Shown piece after piece: positions 43,261 to 53,259 of a DNA stretch of 64,000 bases (the stretch's first letter is position 1; every line of letters begins with the position of its first letter). Under the pieces are notes generated by a model, which was given only the letters and a program-made list of their open reading frames with translations, was not told the origin of the DNA and did not search any database. The DNA comes from Corynebacterium frankenforstense DSM 45800 (GTDB lineage: Bacteria > Actinomycetota > Actinomycetes > Mycobacteriales > Mycobacteriaceae), in contig NZ_CP009247.1 in assembly GCF_001941485.1 (NCBI RefSeq), positions 1,054,001-1,118,000 on the forward strand, in the 5' to 3' direction. The translations under genes and the position numbers were made by a program.

Positions 43261-46200
43261 CTACAGCTTCGCGATCGCCTTCTCGATGCGCCGGCGCGAG
43301 ACCGAACCCGCCGTGCCCAGACGCTGGGCGAAGAGGCTGACCCGGAACTCCTGGATCTGCCACTGCACGTCGCGTACCGCCTTCGTGCGCCACGCCGCCG
43401 CCGGGCGACCCGACATCTTCTTCTTCAACGCCGCCTTGACCGCCTCGACCTCGTCCTGACGGTCGGCGTCGCGGTCCGGGTCCTCCTGCATCTCGGCGAG
43501 CCGGATCTCCATCGCCTGGAAGTAGCGCGGAAGGTGGCGCAGGTGCGCCTGCGCGTGCACGAGCACGGCCTTCTCCGGCAGCAGGAACCCCAGCTGTGCG
43601 CGCATGTCGTCGATCGCCGGGCCCTCCCAGCGATCCAGCTCGGCGGCCACCGACAGGTAGGTCACCAGCGCCGGCGCGATCGCCACCACCGTGCGGCGCA
43701 CCTGACCGGGCACCTCCGGCGCCACGGCCGCGGCCAGCTCCCGGTACTTCTCCGGGGAGCGCACCGGCCCGCCGTGGGCCATCATCAGGTCCCGGATGGC
43801 GGCGACACGGGCCTGCTCGACCAGGCCGTCGACCCCGCCGTGGGGGTAGTTGTCCACGGCGACGCGCTGCTTGAGCGGCAGCCCGCGCGTCATCTGCTTG
43901 GTCGAGACCGAGATCTCGCGCATCAGCATCGTCAGCGTCGCCGTGAGCATCGCCGAGTCCGCGGCCTGCTTCGTCGGCAGCACCTTGACCGCCACGCCGC
44001 CGTCGGTGGCCACCAGCGCCGGGTAGGCGGTGACCTCGTGGCCGTCGACGACCGTGGTGACCTCCTCGGCGACGTCACCGAGCGTCTCCGGGGTCCACTT
44101 CTCCGCGCGCTTCGACTCCGCGGCCCGGCCGAGCTTGCTCACCGAGGAGCGGATGTGGCCGGCCTGCCGGTCGCGCAGCGCGGGCAGGGACTTGTCGGTG
44201 TCGATGACCTTGCCGCGTTTGTCGATCGCCGCGAACGTCATCCTCAGGTGCGCCGGCAGCTTCGTCGGGTCGAAGTCCACGGCGTCGATGCCGCTGGAGC
44301 CGCACTCGTGCAGCGCGCGGGCCAGCTCCTCGGTGACCGTGCCCGCGTAGGGCTCGGCCAGGGCCAGCGCCTTGCGCGCGAAGTCCGGGGCGGGCACCAC
44401 CGTGCGCCGCAGCGGCTTCGGCAGCGAGCGGATCAGCTCGGTGAACAGCTCCTCGCGGAAACCGGGCACCAGCCAGTTGAAGTCGGTCGCGTCCAGCCCG
44501 GCGAGCATCGGCACCGGCACCTTGACGGTCACGCCGTCGTCGGGCGCGCCCGGCTCGAAGCGGTAGGTCAGCTCGTAGTCGACGTCGCCGACGCGCATGT
44601 GGTCGGGGAAGGACTCCTCGGTGACCGCGCCCGCGGCGTCGGTGAGCAGCTTCTCCGGGGAGAAGTCGAGGAAGTCGGGCTGCTTGTGCCGCTTGCGCTT
44701 CCACCAGCTGTTGAAGTGCGCGCCCGTGGTCGCCGTCTCCGGCACGCGGGCGTCGTAGAACTCGAAGAGCGTGTCCTCGTCGACGACGATGCCGCGCCGG
44801 CGTGCCTTCTCCTCGACCTCGGCGGCCTCCTCGAGCTTGACCGCGTTGTCCCGGAAGAAGTGGTGGCGGGTGTTCCAGTCGCCGTCGACGAGCGCGTTGC
44901 GGATGAACATCTCGCGGGCGGCGGCCGGGTCGACCTTGTGGTAGGGCACCGGGCGGTCGGCGACGATCGGCACGCCGTAGAGCGTGGCCTTCTCGTGGGC
45001 CATCGCCGCGGCCTTCTTCGTCGACCAGTAGGGCTCGGAGTACTGGTAACGCACCAGATCGGGTGCGGCCTTCTCCACCCACGCCGGGTCGACGGCGGCG
45101 ACGTCGCGGGCCCACAGCCGGGAGGTCTCGACGACCTCGGCGGCCATGACGAACTCCGGCGGCTTCTTCGCCAGCGCCGAGCCGGGGAAGATCATGAAGC
45201 GGGTGCCGCGGGTGCCCTGGAACTCACGCGACTTCCCGTCGCGCGCGCCGATGTGCTGCAGCAGCCCGGTCAGCAGCGCGCGGTGGATGGCGTCGGCGTC
45301 GCGCTTGCCCACGACGTTGGTCTTCTGCCAGCCCAGCTGCGCGGTGACCTCGGTGAGCTGGCGGATCAGGTCGCGCCACTCGCGGGAGCGCATGTAGTGC
45401 AGGTACTCGGCCTTCATCAGCTTGCGCAGCCCGTTGCCGGAGAGCTCGTGGCGCTTCTCCTCGACGTAGTCCCACAGCTTCAGGTAGCTCAGGAAGTCGC
45501 TGGTGGTGTCCTTGAAGCGGGCGTGGAGCTGGTCGGCCTGGGCCTTTTTCTCCATCGGGCGCTCGCGGATGTCGCGGATGCTCAGCGCGGCGACGATGAC
45601 GATGACCTCCGCCAGGCAGCCGAGCGTGCGCGCCTCGACCAGCATGCGTGCAAGGCGCGGGTCGACCGGGATGCGCGCCAGGTCGCGGCCGATGTCGGTC
45701 AGCTGCGGCAGGCCGTCGCGCTCACGGTCGGTGATCGCACCCAGCTCGTGGAGCAGCAGCACGCCGTCGCGGATGGCCTTGCGCTCGGGCGGCTCGACGA
45801 AGGGGAACTCGGCGATGTCGCCCAGGCGCAGCAGGGCCATCTGCAGGATGACGCTGGCCAGGTTGGTGCGCAGGATCTCCGGGTCGGTGAACTCGGGGCG
45901 CGAGTTGAAGTCCTCCTCGGAGTAGAGGCGGATGGCGATGCCGTCGGCGACACGGCCGCAGCGGCCCGAGCGCTGGTTGGCGCTGGCCTGCGAGACCGGC
46001 TCGATGGGCAGGCGCTGGACCTTCGTGCGCGTCGAGTAGCGCGAGATGCGCGCCGTGCCCGTGTCCACCACGTAGCGGATGCCGGGCACGGTCAGCGAGG
46101 TCTCGGCGATGTTGGTCGCCAGCACGATGCGCCGCCCGGAGTGCGGGGAGAAGACGCGGTGCTGCTCCTGGTTGCTCAGCCGGCCGAAGAGCGGGGTGGT

Positions 46201-47190
46201 CTCCACCCCGCGCCAGTGGCGGGCCTCGATGGCGTCCATGGCGTCGCGGATGTCGCGCTCGCCGGGGAAGAAGCAGAGGATGTCGCCGGGCCCCTCGGCC
46301 ATGAGCTCCTCGCACGCGGAGACCAGCCCGTCGAGCGGGTCGGTGTCGACGACCTTGTCGCCCTCCATGCGCTCCAGCGGGCGGTAGCGGATCTCGACGG
46401 GGTAGGTGCGCCCGGAGACCTCGAGGACCGGGGCGGGCTCGCCGTCGGCGTCGGCGAAGTGGTGGGCGAAGCGCTCCGGGTCGATCGTCGCCGAGGTGAT
46501 GATGACCTTCAGGTCCGGCCGGCGCGGCAGCAGCCGCTTGAGGTAGCCGAGCAGGAAGTCGATGTTGAGGCTGCGCTCGTGGGCCTCGTCGATGATGATC
46601 GTGTCGTAGCCGTTGAGCCAGCAGTCACGCTGCATCTCGGCGAGCAGGATGCCGTCGGTCATCAGCTTCACCGCGGTGGTCGGGCTGACCCGGTCGTCGA
46701 AGCGGATGGCGTAGCCGACGGTCTCGCCGATCTTCTGGCCCAGCTCCTCGGAGATGCGCTCGGCGACGGTGCGCGCGGCCAGACGCCGCGGCTGGGTGTG
46801 GCCGATGCGCCCGCGCCGCCCGCGGCCGAGCTCGAGGCAGATCTTGGGGATCTGCGTGGTCTTGCCCGAGCCGGTCTCGCCGGCGATGACGACGACCTGG
46901 TTGTCGCGGATCGCCTCGGCGATCTCGTCGTGCCAGGCGGTCACCGGCAGCTGCTCGGGGTAGTGGATCTCCGGCACGTGCTTGTCGACGTCGCGCAGGC
47001 GTGCGGCGGCTGCGTCGATGTCGGCGCCGATCGCGGCGCGCGCCTTGGGCGCGCGCGCCTTACGCAGGCGGCGTCGGAAAGCTCGTTCGTCGGCGATGCT
47101 CACCTCGTCGAGCCGGGAGTAGAGCTCGTCGCGGGAGGGCGCGGCGGTGTCGGCGTCGTGGTTGCGGTCGGTGTTGTTGCTGGAGTCCAT
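43261..47190 (-). CDS. hrpA: ATP-dependent RNA helicase HrpA
   Basis: 1309 residues, the normal length for HrpA. Walker A AGETGSGKTTQIPK near residue 103, DEAHERSL near 196, second RecA lobe with QRSGRCGRVADG near 405, HA2/OB region, then a long DUF3418-type C-terminus. It is a DEAH-box helicase involved in mRNA processing and rescue of collided ribosomes. A TAGAAT box ending 12 bases before the ATG suggests a very short leader. One exact (46980-46995) and one near (47067-47082) dispersed-motif copy lie in the N-terminal coding region. Confidence 0.95.
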   Translation of the reverse strand: MDSSNNTDRNHDADTAAPSRDELYSRLDEVSIADERAFRRRLRKARAPKARAAIGADIDAAAARLRDVDKHVPEIHYPEQLPVTAWHDEIAEAIRDNQVVVIAGETGSGKTTQIPKICLELGRGRRGRIGHTQPRRLAARTVAERISEELGQKIGETVGYAIRFDDRVSPTTAVKLMTDGILLAEMQRDCWLNGYDTIIIDEAHERSLNIDFLLGYLKRLLPRRPDLKVIITSATIDPERFAHHFADADGEPAPVLEVSGRTYPVEIRYRPLERMEGDKVVDTDPLDGLVSACEELMAEGPGDILCFFPGERDIRDAMDAIEARHWRGVETTPLFGRLSNQEQHRVFSPHSGRRIVLATNIAETSLTVPGIRYVVDTGTARISRYSTRTKVQRLPIEPVSQASANQRSGRCGRVADGIAIRLYSEEDFNSRPEFTDPEILRTNLASVILQMALLRLGDIAEFPFVEPPERKAIRDGVLLLHELGAITDRERDGLPQLTDIGRDLARIPVDPRLARMLVEARTLGCLAEVIVIVAALSIRDIRERPMEKKAQADQLHARFKDTTSDFLSYLKLWDYVEEKRHELSGNGLRKLMKAEYLHYMRSREWRDLIRQLTEVTAQLGWQKTNVVGKRDADAIHRALLTGLLQHIGARDGKSREFQGTRGTRFMIFPGSALAKKPPEFVMAAEVVETSRLWARDVAAVDPAWVEKAAPDLVRYQYSEPYWSTKKAAAMAHEKATLYGVPIVADRPVPYHKVDPAAAREMFIRNALVDGDWNTRHHFFRDNAVKLEEAAEVEEKARRRGIVVDEDTLFEFYDARVPETATTGAHFNSWWKRKRHKQPDFLDFSPEKLLTDAAGAVTEESFPDHMRVGDVDYELTYRFEPGAPDDGVTVKVPVPMLAGLDATDFNWLVPGFREELFTELIRSLPKPLRRTVVPAPDFARKALALAEPYAGTVTEELARALHECGSSGIDAVDFDPTKLPAHLRMTFAAIDKRGKVIDTDKSLPALRDRQAGHIRSSVSKLGRAAESKRAEKWTPETLGDVAEEVTTVVDGHEVTAYPALVATDGGVAVKVLPTKQAADSAMLTATLTMLMREISVSTKQMTRGLPLKQRVAVDNYPHGGVDGLVEQARVAAIRDLMMAHGGPVRSPEKYRELAAAVAPEVPGQVRRTVVAIAPALVTYLSVAAELDRWEGPAIDDMRAQLGFLLPEKAVLVHAQAHLRHLPRYFQAMEIRLAEMQEDPDRDADRQDEVEAVKAALKKKMSGRPAAAWRTKAVRDVQWQIQEFRVSLFAQRLGTAGSVSRRRIEKAIAKL

Positions 47191-47314
47191 GTCGATGGGG
47201 AGATTCTAGTCCGCCCGGGCGCGACGCACCCCGGCAGGCCGGTGGAGACAGGCCTTACAGGGTAGCCTTGCGGCGTACGAAACTCAGTGTTCCGAGCAGA
47301 AAGGGTCTCCTCCG

Positions 47315-48376
47315 ATGACTGGACCTGACGATCCCCGCGACAACGGGAACGCGGACGACCGCGATGACCTGACTCCCGGCTCCGGCGAGGGCGCGGACTC
47401 CGGGTCGTACCCGTCCTACCCGGCCTACCCGTCGACCAACCACCCGGAGGACCGCGAGGACTTCGGCAGGGCCGGCGCCGGTTACGACGCCGACGGCTAC
47501 GGCGCGGGCTACGGTGCCGGCTATGACCAGGCCCACGACCAGAACTACGACCAGGCCTACGGCTACGACGCCGTGGGCTACGGCCCGGGCCACGACGAGG
47601 CGCCGGCGCTGCGCACGGCCGACGGCCGGGTCTCGATCACCGAGTCGATCGCCTGGGGCTTCCGCGCGACCTTCGCCGGCTGGCAGGTCTGGGTCCTGGG
47701 TACCCTCGCCGTGCTCGCCGTGGTCGCCCTGCTCGGCGGCCTCGGGTTCTGGGCGGACGTCAACTACGTCGGCTCGGGCGGTTCCGTGCTCGGCACGGCG
47801 ACCAACATGATCACCAACTTCGGGATGCTGTTCCTGATGCCGCTGGTCTACAACCTGGCGCTCGGTCACATCAGCCGCGGCCGGGTCGACTGGGGCATGC
47901 TCAGGCAGAACCTGAACTACCTGCCCACGCTGGGCATGGTGGTGCTGGTCAGCGTGATCACCGCCGTGGCGGTCGCCGTCATCGTGGTCCCGGGTGTCCT
48001 CGTGGCCTTCGCCTCCGTCGACCCCGCAGCCGCAGCGCGCGGGGATCTGCCCGCCGGCGCGATGATCGGCCTCGCCGTGACGATGCTGCTGGCCCTCCTG
48101 GTCGCCCTCATCGTCGGGCCGCTGACCATGCTGTGGAACTGGACGGTCGCCGACCGGCGCGCGCCCTTCGGCGCCGCGATCGGCGTGGGCTTCCGCGCCG
48201 CGCTGCGGAACTTCTTCCCGCTGCTCGGCCTGAACATCCTGCTCGGCCTGATCACCCTCGTGCTGGTGGTGATCACCTTCGGCCTCGCGCTGCTGGTGGT
48301 CCTGCCCGCGTCCTACAACGCGCAGGCGCACGCCTACCGCCAGGCCGTCGGCGGTGTCGTCCCCGCTCGCGGCTGA
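47315..48376 (+). CDS. Membrane protein with Tyr/Gly/Asp-rich N-terminal tail
   Basis: 353 residues. Residues 1-100 are low-complexity and disordered: repeats of YxxGYGAGY and Asp. About six hydrophobic helices follow from residue 120 in a layout like DUF975 or glycerophosphodiesterase-type membrane domains. Function unknown. The stop codon runs directly into a 25-bp tandem repeat. Confidence 0.82.
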   Translation: MTGPDDPRDNGNADDRDDLTPGSGEGADSGSYPSYPAYPSTNHPEDREDFGRAGAGYDADGYGAGYGAGYDQAHDQNYDQAYGYDAVGYGPGHDEAPALRTADGRVSITESIAWGFRATFAGWQVWVLGTLAVLAVVALLGGLGFWADVNYVGSGGSVLGTATNMITNFGMLFLMPLVYNLALGHISRGRVDWGMLRQNLNYLPTLGMVVLVSVITAVAVAVIVVPGVLVAFASVDPAAAARGDLPAGAMIGLAVTMLLALLVALIVGPLTMLWNWTVADRRAPFGAAIGVGFRAALRNFFPLLGLNILLGLITLVLVVITFGLALLVVLPASYNAQAHAYRQAVGGVVPARG

Positions 48377-48448
48377 CAGCGGCCGGCCCCGCTGACACCG
48401 ACAGCGGCCGGCCCCGCTGACACCGACAGCGGCCAGTCCCGCTGACAC
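48376..48448. repeat. 25-bp tandem repeat, 2.9 copies
   Basis: Units 48376-48400, 48401-48425 and 48426-48448, starting at the last base of the upstream stop codon. Each holds a CAGCGG/CCGCTG hairpin; the third has two changes. Confidence 0.88.
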
Positions 48449-48453
48449 AGGAA

Positions 48454-48496
48454 ACGGGCCCCGCACCCGGTGACCTCCACCGGGTACGGGGCCCGT
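48454..48496. terminator. Terminator of oxyR (possibly bidirectional)
   Basis: ACGGGCCCCGcACCCGGT pairs with ACCGGGTaCGGGGCCCGT; the minus strand then reads TTTCCTG. Confidence 0.8.
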
Positions 48497-48542
48497 CGCG
48501 TTGCGCTCGAACGGCCGTGGGGACCGCCGGGCCGCCGGCCGC

Positions 48543-49496
48543 CTAGGCGAGCAGCTTCTCGGCGGGGCGGGAGGCCTCGTCGTAGGCCTCGCGCATCAGC
48601 CGGCCGATCTGCTCGAACTCGTGGGCCCGTGAGCTCGAGGAGCGGTAGACCAGGCCGATCTCGCGGTCGGCGCGCACGCGCGGACCGAAGGTGGCGGTGG
48701 CCACGCCGGTGCGGTGGCACTCGGCGTCGACGGCGCTCATCGGCAGCAGCGTCGCGCCGAAGCCCGCGGAGACCAGCTGCATCAGCGTGGTCAGGCTCGA
48801 GGCGCGCGTGACGGCGTGCGCGGCCTTCGACGGGTTGATCTCCGCGCGGCGGCACAGGTCGATGATCTGGTCGTGCAGGCAGTGGCCCTCGTCGAGCAGC
48901 AGCAGGTCGAGCTGGTCGAGCACGTCGAGGTCGAGGTCGTGGGAGCCGGCCAGCGGGTGGTCCTCGGGCACGACGACCACGAACTCCTCGGTGTACAGCG
49001 GCAGGTCCACCATGCCGGAGGCCTCGGAGGGCAGCGCCATCAGCGCGAGGTCGATCTGACCCTCGCGCAGCATGGCCAACAGGTGCTTGGTCTTGTCCTC
49101 GACGACCGACGGGCTCATCTGCGGGCAGTGCTCACGCAGCCGCGGCAGCAGGGTGGGCAGCAGGTAGGGCGCGATCGTGGGGATCATCCCGATGGTCAGC
49201 GGTCCGGTCAGCTCACCGCCGGCGCCGCGGGAGCGGTTGAGGAACGCGTCGGCGGCCTCGAGGGTCTCCTTGGCGAAGGGCAGCAGCTTCTCGCCGATGG
49301 CGGTGACGATGACCTTGCGGGTGGAGCGCTCGATGAGCTGGACCCCGAGCCCCGTCTCCAGGGCCACGAGTGCCTGCGACAGTGAGGGCTGGGAGATGTT
49401 CAGCTTCTGCGCGGCGGTGCCGAAGTGTTTGTTCTCGGCGATGGTGACGAACGTCCGCAGCTGGGCGAGCGTGGGGCGGTACTCCTTGTTCGACAT
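48543..49496 (-). CDS. oxyR: Hydrogen-peroxide regulator OxyR
   Basis: 317-residue LysR-type protein. N-terminal winged helix QLRTFVTIAENKHFGTAAQKL with recognition helix SQPSLSQALVALE. The redox region DEGHCLHDQIIDLC near residue 199-212 carries the two Cys. In corynebacteria OxyR usually represses katA, dps and related genes until oxidised. The likely target ahpC lies 14 kb away. Confidence 0.93.
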   Translation of the reverse strand: MSNKEYRPTLAQLRTFVTIAENKHFGTAAQKLNISQPSLSQALVALETGLGVQLIERSTRKVIVTAIGEKLLPFAKETLEAADAFLNRSRGAGGELTGPLTIGMIPTIAPYLLPTLLPRLREHCPQMSPSVVEDKTKHLLAMLREGQIDLALMALPSEASGMVDLPLYTEEFVVVVPEDHPLAGSHDLDLDVLDQLDLLLLDEGHCLHDQIIDLCRRAEINPSKAAHAVTRASSLTTLMQLVSAGFGATLLPMSAVDAECHRTGVATATFGPRVRADREIGLVYRSSSSRAHEFEQIGRLMREAYDEASRPAEKLLA

Positions 49497-49573
49497 ATCA
49501 ATCAGGGTAACCTATCGCCGCCCGGAATGTGATGTCGGCCCCTAATAAGTCGCGGGAAATTTGAGGAGCGCTG

Positions 49574-49665
49574 AATTTCCGACGCCGCGCCGCCCGGCGC
49601 GGCGGGCACCGCACGGTCGGCGCGCGCACGCGCGCCCGCGCGGGCCACCGCGGGCGTCGGAAATC
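49574..49665. repeat. Inverted pair of dispersed motifs enclosing GC-rich palindrome
   Basis: AATTTCCGACGCCGCG (49574-49589) and CGCGGGCGTCGGAAATC (49649-49665) face each other; the outer 12 bp are perfectly complementary. Between them lie GCCGCGCCG/CGGCGCGGC and a long run of alternating CG. It sits downstream of the DUF3516 helicase and may end its transcription. Confidence 0.75.
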
Positions 49666-49677
49666 TCTCCTCCGGTG

Positions 49678-52236
49678 CTACCGGCCGCGGAACTCCAGCG
49701 AGCTCAGCCGCACCTCGCCGGCCTCGTCGGAGGCGTCGAGGTCGACCTCGCCGACGAAGGAGAAGGCGCGGTCGTTCTCGGGGTCGCGCAGGATCTGGCG
49801 CACCAGCCAGCGCCGCGCGTCGGACTCCTCGACGATGAAGTACTCGGGCCCGCGGGCGGCCGGCGAGGTGTCCACCTCGTCGAACTCGTTGAAGTAGGTG
49901 TCCATCGCCGCCGGGAAGTCGGGGGCGTCGTCCAGGTAGTCGAAGGCCTCGGCCAGCTCGTCCTCGCGCTCGTCGGCGAAGAGCTCGACCAGGCGGAACA
50001 TGGCGTTGCGCACCATGATGCGGAAGGCGCGGCGGTTGGCGGTCAGCGCGGAGGGGTCGGTGACTCCGAAGGCGAGCTCCTGGGCGACGACCTCCTTCGA
50101 GACCGGCTGGTCCGGGTCGGCCAGCTGCGCCCACTCGTCGACCAGCGAGGAGTCGACCTGGCGGATCAGCTCGCCGAGCCAGACGACGATGTCGTCGAGC
50201 TCGTCGGTGTAGTAGGCCTCCGGCACCGTGTGGGCCAGGGTGCGCCAGGCGTCGGTGAGGTAGCGCAGCACCACGCCCTCCGAGCGGCCGAGCCCGTAGG
50301 CGGAGACCAGGTCGGAGAACGTCATGGCGTGCTCGACCATGTCGCGCACGACGGACTTCGGCGAGACGTCGAACTCCCGCGCCCACGGCGCGCCCTGCGC
50401 GTACGTCTCGAAGGCGGAGTCGAGAAGCTCCTCCAGGGGCTTCGGCCAGGTGATGTCCTCGACGATGGCCATCCGCTCGGTGTAGTCGACGCCGTCGGCC
50501 TTCAGCTCGGCGATCTCGCGGCCGCGCGCCTCGCTGCGCTGCGCGCGCAGGATCGGGCGCGGGTCGTCGAGGACCGACTCGAAGACGCTGATGACGTCGA
50601 GGGTGAACGTCGGCGAGTCCCGGTCGAGCAGCTCGAGGGCCGCCAGGGCGAAGGGGCTCAGCGGCTGGTTGAGCGCGAAGTCGCGGGGCACCTCGCGGGT
50701 CAGTCGGTAGGTGCGCCCGGCCTCGTCGGGGCCGCCGCCGGGGGCGCGCTCGACCACGCCGGCGTTGATCAGCCCGCGCACCAGCCCGACCGTGGTCAGG
50801 ATGTCGCGGTTCTGCCGGGCGCGCGTCTCGTGGTTGCCGCGCAGCAGGTGGTGGAAGTGGCCGTAGGCGTCGCCCGGGCGGGCCAGGATGTTGATGACCA
50901 TCGAGTTGGAGACGCGGAACTGCGAGTGCATCTGCTCGGCCGGGGCCTCGACGAGCCGGTCGAAGGTCTTCCTCGACCAGGTCACCTCGCCGTCGCGGGC
51001 GTGCCTGGTGCGCACCTTCTTCAGCTTCTTCGGGTCGCCTCCGGCCTTGGCGCGGGCGCGGATGTTCTCGATCTCGTGCTCGGGGGCCTGCACGACGACG
51101 TAACCGGTGGTGTCGAAGCCGGCGCGCCCGGCCCGCCCGGCGATCTGGTGGAATTCGCGCGACTTCAGCACGCGCTGGCGGGTGCCGTCGAACTTGGCCA
51201 GCCCGGTCATCAGCACGGTGCGGATGGGCACGTTGATGCCCACGCCCAGGGTGTCGGTGCCGCAGATGACCTTCAGCAGGCCGGTCTGGGAGAGGCGCTC
51301 GACCAGGCGGCGGTACTTGGGCAGCAGCCCCGCGTGGTGCACGCCGATGCCGCGGCGCACCAGCTTCGACAGCGTCCTGCCGAAGGTGGTGGTGAACCGG
51401 AAGCCGGCCAGCTCGGTGTGCAGGCGCTCGTTCTCCTCGTCGGTGAGCAGCTTCAGGGAGGTCAGCGCCTGGGCGCGTTCGGTGGCCTCGCGCTGGGAGA
51501 AGTGCACCACGTAGACCGGCGCGCGGTTGTTCTCGAGGAGGCGCTCGATGGTCTCGTGGACCGGGTCGGTGGCGTACTCGAACTCGAGGGGCACGGGGCG
51601 CTCGGCGTCGGCGCCGACGAGCTGGGTGGCCCGGCCGGTGCGCTCGGTGAGGTCCTCGCGCAGGTCGGTGGTGTCGCCCAGGGTGCCGGACATGAGCAGG
51701 AACTGCGCCTGGGGCAGCTCGAGCAGCGGCACCTGCCAGGCCCAGCCGCGCTCGGGGTCGGAGTAGTAGTGGAACTCGTCCATGACCACCTGGTCGATGT
51801 CGGCGCGCCTCCCGTCGCGCAGCGCGATGTTGGCGACGATCTCGGCGGTCGCGCAGATGATCGGGGCGTTGCCGTTGACGGTGGCGTCGCCGGTCATCAT
51901 GCCGACCTGCTCGGGGCCGAAGACGTCGCACAGGGAGAAGAACTTCTCGGAGACCAGCGCCTTGATCGGGGCGGTGTAGAAGCTGCGCTGCCTCTTGGCC
52001 ATCGCGGTGAAGTGCGCGGCGATGGCGACCATCGACTTGCCCGAGCCGGTGGGGGTGGCCAGCACGACGTTGTCGCCCGCCACCAGGTTGAGGGCCGCCT
52101 CCTCCTGGGCGGGGTAGAGCTCGATGCCCTTCGAGCGGGTCCAGGCGGTGAACGAGTCGAGGATGGACTCGTCGACGAGGGAGGCGGGCACCTCGTCGAG
52201 GTCGGGCAGCATCTGGGCGAGATTCACCCTGCCCAC
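49678..52236 (-). CDS. DEAD/DEAH-box helicase with DUF3516 C-terminus
   Basis: 852 residues. Walker A ATPTGSGKSM near residue 60, DEFH box MDEFHYY near 152, motif III MSGTLGD, second lobe with GTDTLGVGINVP and GRAGRAGFDT, then about 350 residues matching the actinobacterial DUF3516 extension. It resembles Ski2/Mtr4-type RNA helicases. Substrate not known. GTG starts at 52236 and 52227 are both possible. Precedes oxyR on the same strand but is separated by a hairpin region. Confidence 0.9.
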   Translation of the reverse strand: MGRVNLAQMLPDLDEVPASLVDESILDSFTAWTRSKGIELYPAQEEAALNLVAGDNVVLATPTGSGKSMVAIAAHFTAMAKRQRSFYTAPIKALVSEKFFSLCDVFGPEQVGMMTGDATVNGNAPIICATAEIVANIALRDGRRADIDQVVMDEFHYYSDPERGWAWQVPLLELPQAQFLLMSGTLGDTTDLREDLTERTGRATQLVGADAERPVPLEFEYATDPVHETIERLLENNRAPVYVVHFSQREATERAQALTSLKLLTDEENERLHTELAGFRFTTTFGRTLSKLVRRGIGVHHAGLLPKYRRLVERLSQTGLLKVICGTDTLGVGINVPIRTVLMTGLAKFDGTRQRVLKSREFHQIAGRAGRAGFDTTGYVVVQAPEHEIENIRARAKAGGDPKKLKKVRTRHARDGEVTWSRKTFDRLVEAPAEQMHSQFRVSNSMVINILARPGDAYGHFHHLLRGNHETRARQNRDILTTVGLVRGLINAGVVERAPGGGPDEAGRTYRLTREVPRDFALNQPLSPFALAALELLDRDSPTFTLDVISVFESVLDDPRPILRAQRSEARGREIAELKADGVDYTERMAIVEDITWPKPLEELLDSAFETYAQGAPWAREFDVSPKSVVRDMVEHAMTFSDLVSAYGLGRSEGVVLRYLTDAWRTLAHTVPEAYYTDELDDIVVWLGELIRQVDSSLVDEWAQLADPDQPVSKEVVAQELAFGVTDPSALTANRRAFRIMVRNAMFRLVELFADEREDELAEAFDYLDDAPDFPAAMDTYFNEFDEVDTSPAARGPEYFIVEESDARRWLVRQILRDPENDRAFSFVGEVDLDASDEAGEVRLSSLEFRGR

Positions 52237-52269
52237 CCTAGCCGGGCGTCCACGCGGCGCGTGGCGGGG

Positions 52270-53259
52270 CTACTCGCCCTGCGGCGGCTGCGGGGAGTCC
52301 GGGCCCTCGCCGTCGTCCTCGCCCGGGCCGTCACCCGGCTCGTCGAGGCGGGCCAGGAAGCGCTCGAACTCGGCGCCGAGCTCCTCGCCGCTGGGCAGGT
52401 CGGCCTCGCCGGGCATGACGGCGCGCGGGTGGGCCTCGCGGTACTTCTCCACGGCCTCGTCGTACTGCTCCTCGAGGGCGCGCACGACCTGCTGGATCTC
52501 GCCGGAGTCGTCGGTCTGCTCCGCCAGCTGCTCGGCCACCCGGCGCGCGTCGTGCTCGAGGGTGCGCAGCGGCAGGTCGAGGTCGGTGGCGTCGGCGACC
52601 GAGCGCAGCAGGTTCAGCGTCGCGGCGGGGTAGGGGGAGGCGGCCACGTAGTGCGGCACGTGCGCGGTGTAGCCTGCGACGTTGCGCCCGGCGCGCGCCA
52701 GCGCCGCCTCGATGCGCAGCGCGGCCGAGCCCGGCAGGACGACCTTGCCGTCGAAGCGGTACATCCGGCCGACCAGCCCGGGGGCGTTGCCGTGGGCGGA
52801 GACGACCAGCGGGCGGGTGTGCGGCACCGTCATCGGCGCGGAGTACAGGCAGATGGTGTTCTCCACGTCGTAGCGCTCGACCAGGTCGGTGACGGCCTCG
52901 GTGAAGGCGTTCCAGCGCATGTCCGGCTCGGGACCCGACAGCAGCAGGAAGGACCGGCCCTCGGGGTCCCGCAGCACGCGCATGTCGAGGCTGATCTGGT
53001 CGGTGCGGATGATCTCGTGGTCCTCCATGGTCACCGCGGGCCGGCGCGAGCGGAAGTCGACCAGCTCGTCGGTGTTGAAGGAGGCGACCAGGCGGTTCTC
53101 CAACGCGGCGAGCAGGTGCTCGGAGACGGCCTCGACGGCCTGCCCGGCGTCCGCGTACCCCTGCAGCGCCACCACGAGGGTGGGCCCGTGCTGGTGTCCG
53201 TCCCGGATCTCCGGGGTGGGGTACTCCAGCTCGTACATCCGACGCTCGTCGTCGTTCAT
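52270..53259 (-). CDS. PAC2-family protein
   Basis: 329 residues of the proteasome-assembly-chaperone-2 family: VVALQGYADAGQAV near residue 30, GPEPDMRWNAF near 109, YTAHVPHYVAASPYPAAT near 196. Function in bacteria is uncertain; members occur in most actinobacteria. An acidic tail with EDDGEGP ends it. ATG preceded by GGGAGG. 33 bp before the helicase gene on the same strand. Confidence 0.88.
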   Translation of the reverse strand: MNDDERRMYELEYPTPEIRDGHQHGPTLVVALQGYADAGQAVEAVSEHLLAALENRLVASFNTDELVDFRSRRPAVTMEDHEIIRTDQISLDMRVLRDPEGRSFLLLSGPEPDMRWNAFTEAVTDLVERYDVENTICLYSAPMTVPHTRPLVVSAHGNAPGLVGRMYRFDGKVVLPGSAALRIEAALARAGRNVAGYTAHVPHYVAASPYPAATLNLLRSVADATDLDLPLRTLEHDARRVAEQLAEQTDDSGEIQQVVRALEEQYDEAVEKYREAHPRAVMPGEADLPSGEELGAEFERFLARLDEPGDGPGEDDGEGPDSPQPPQGE

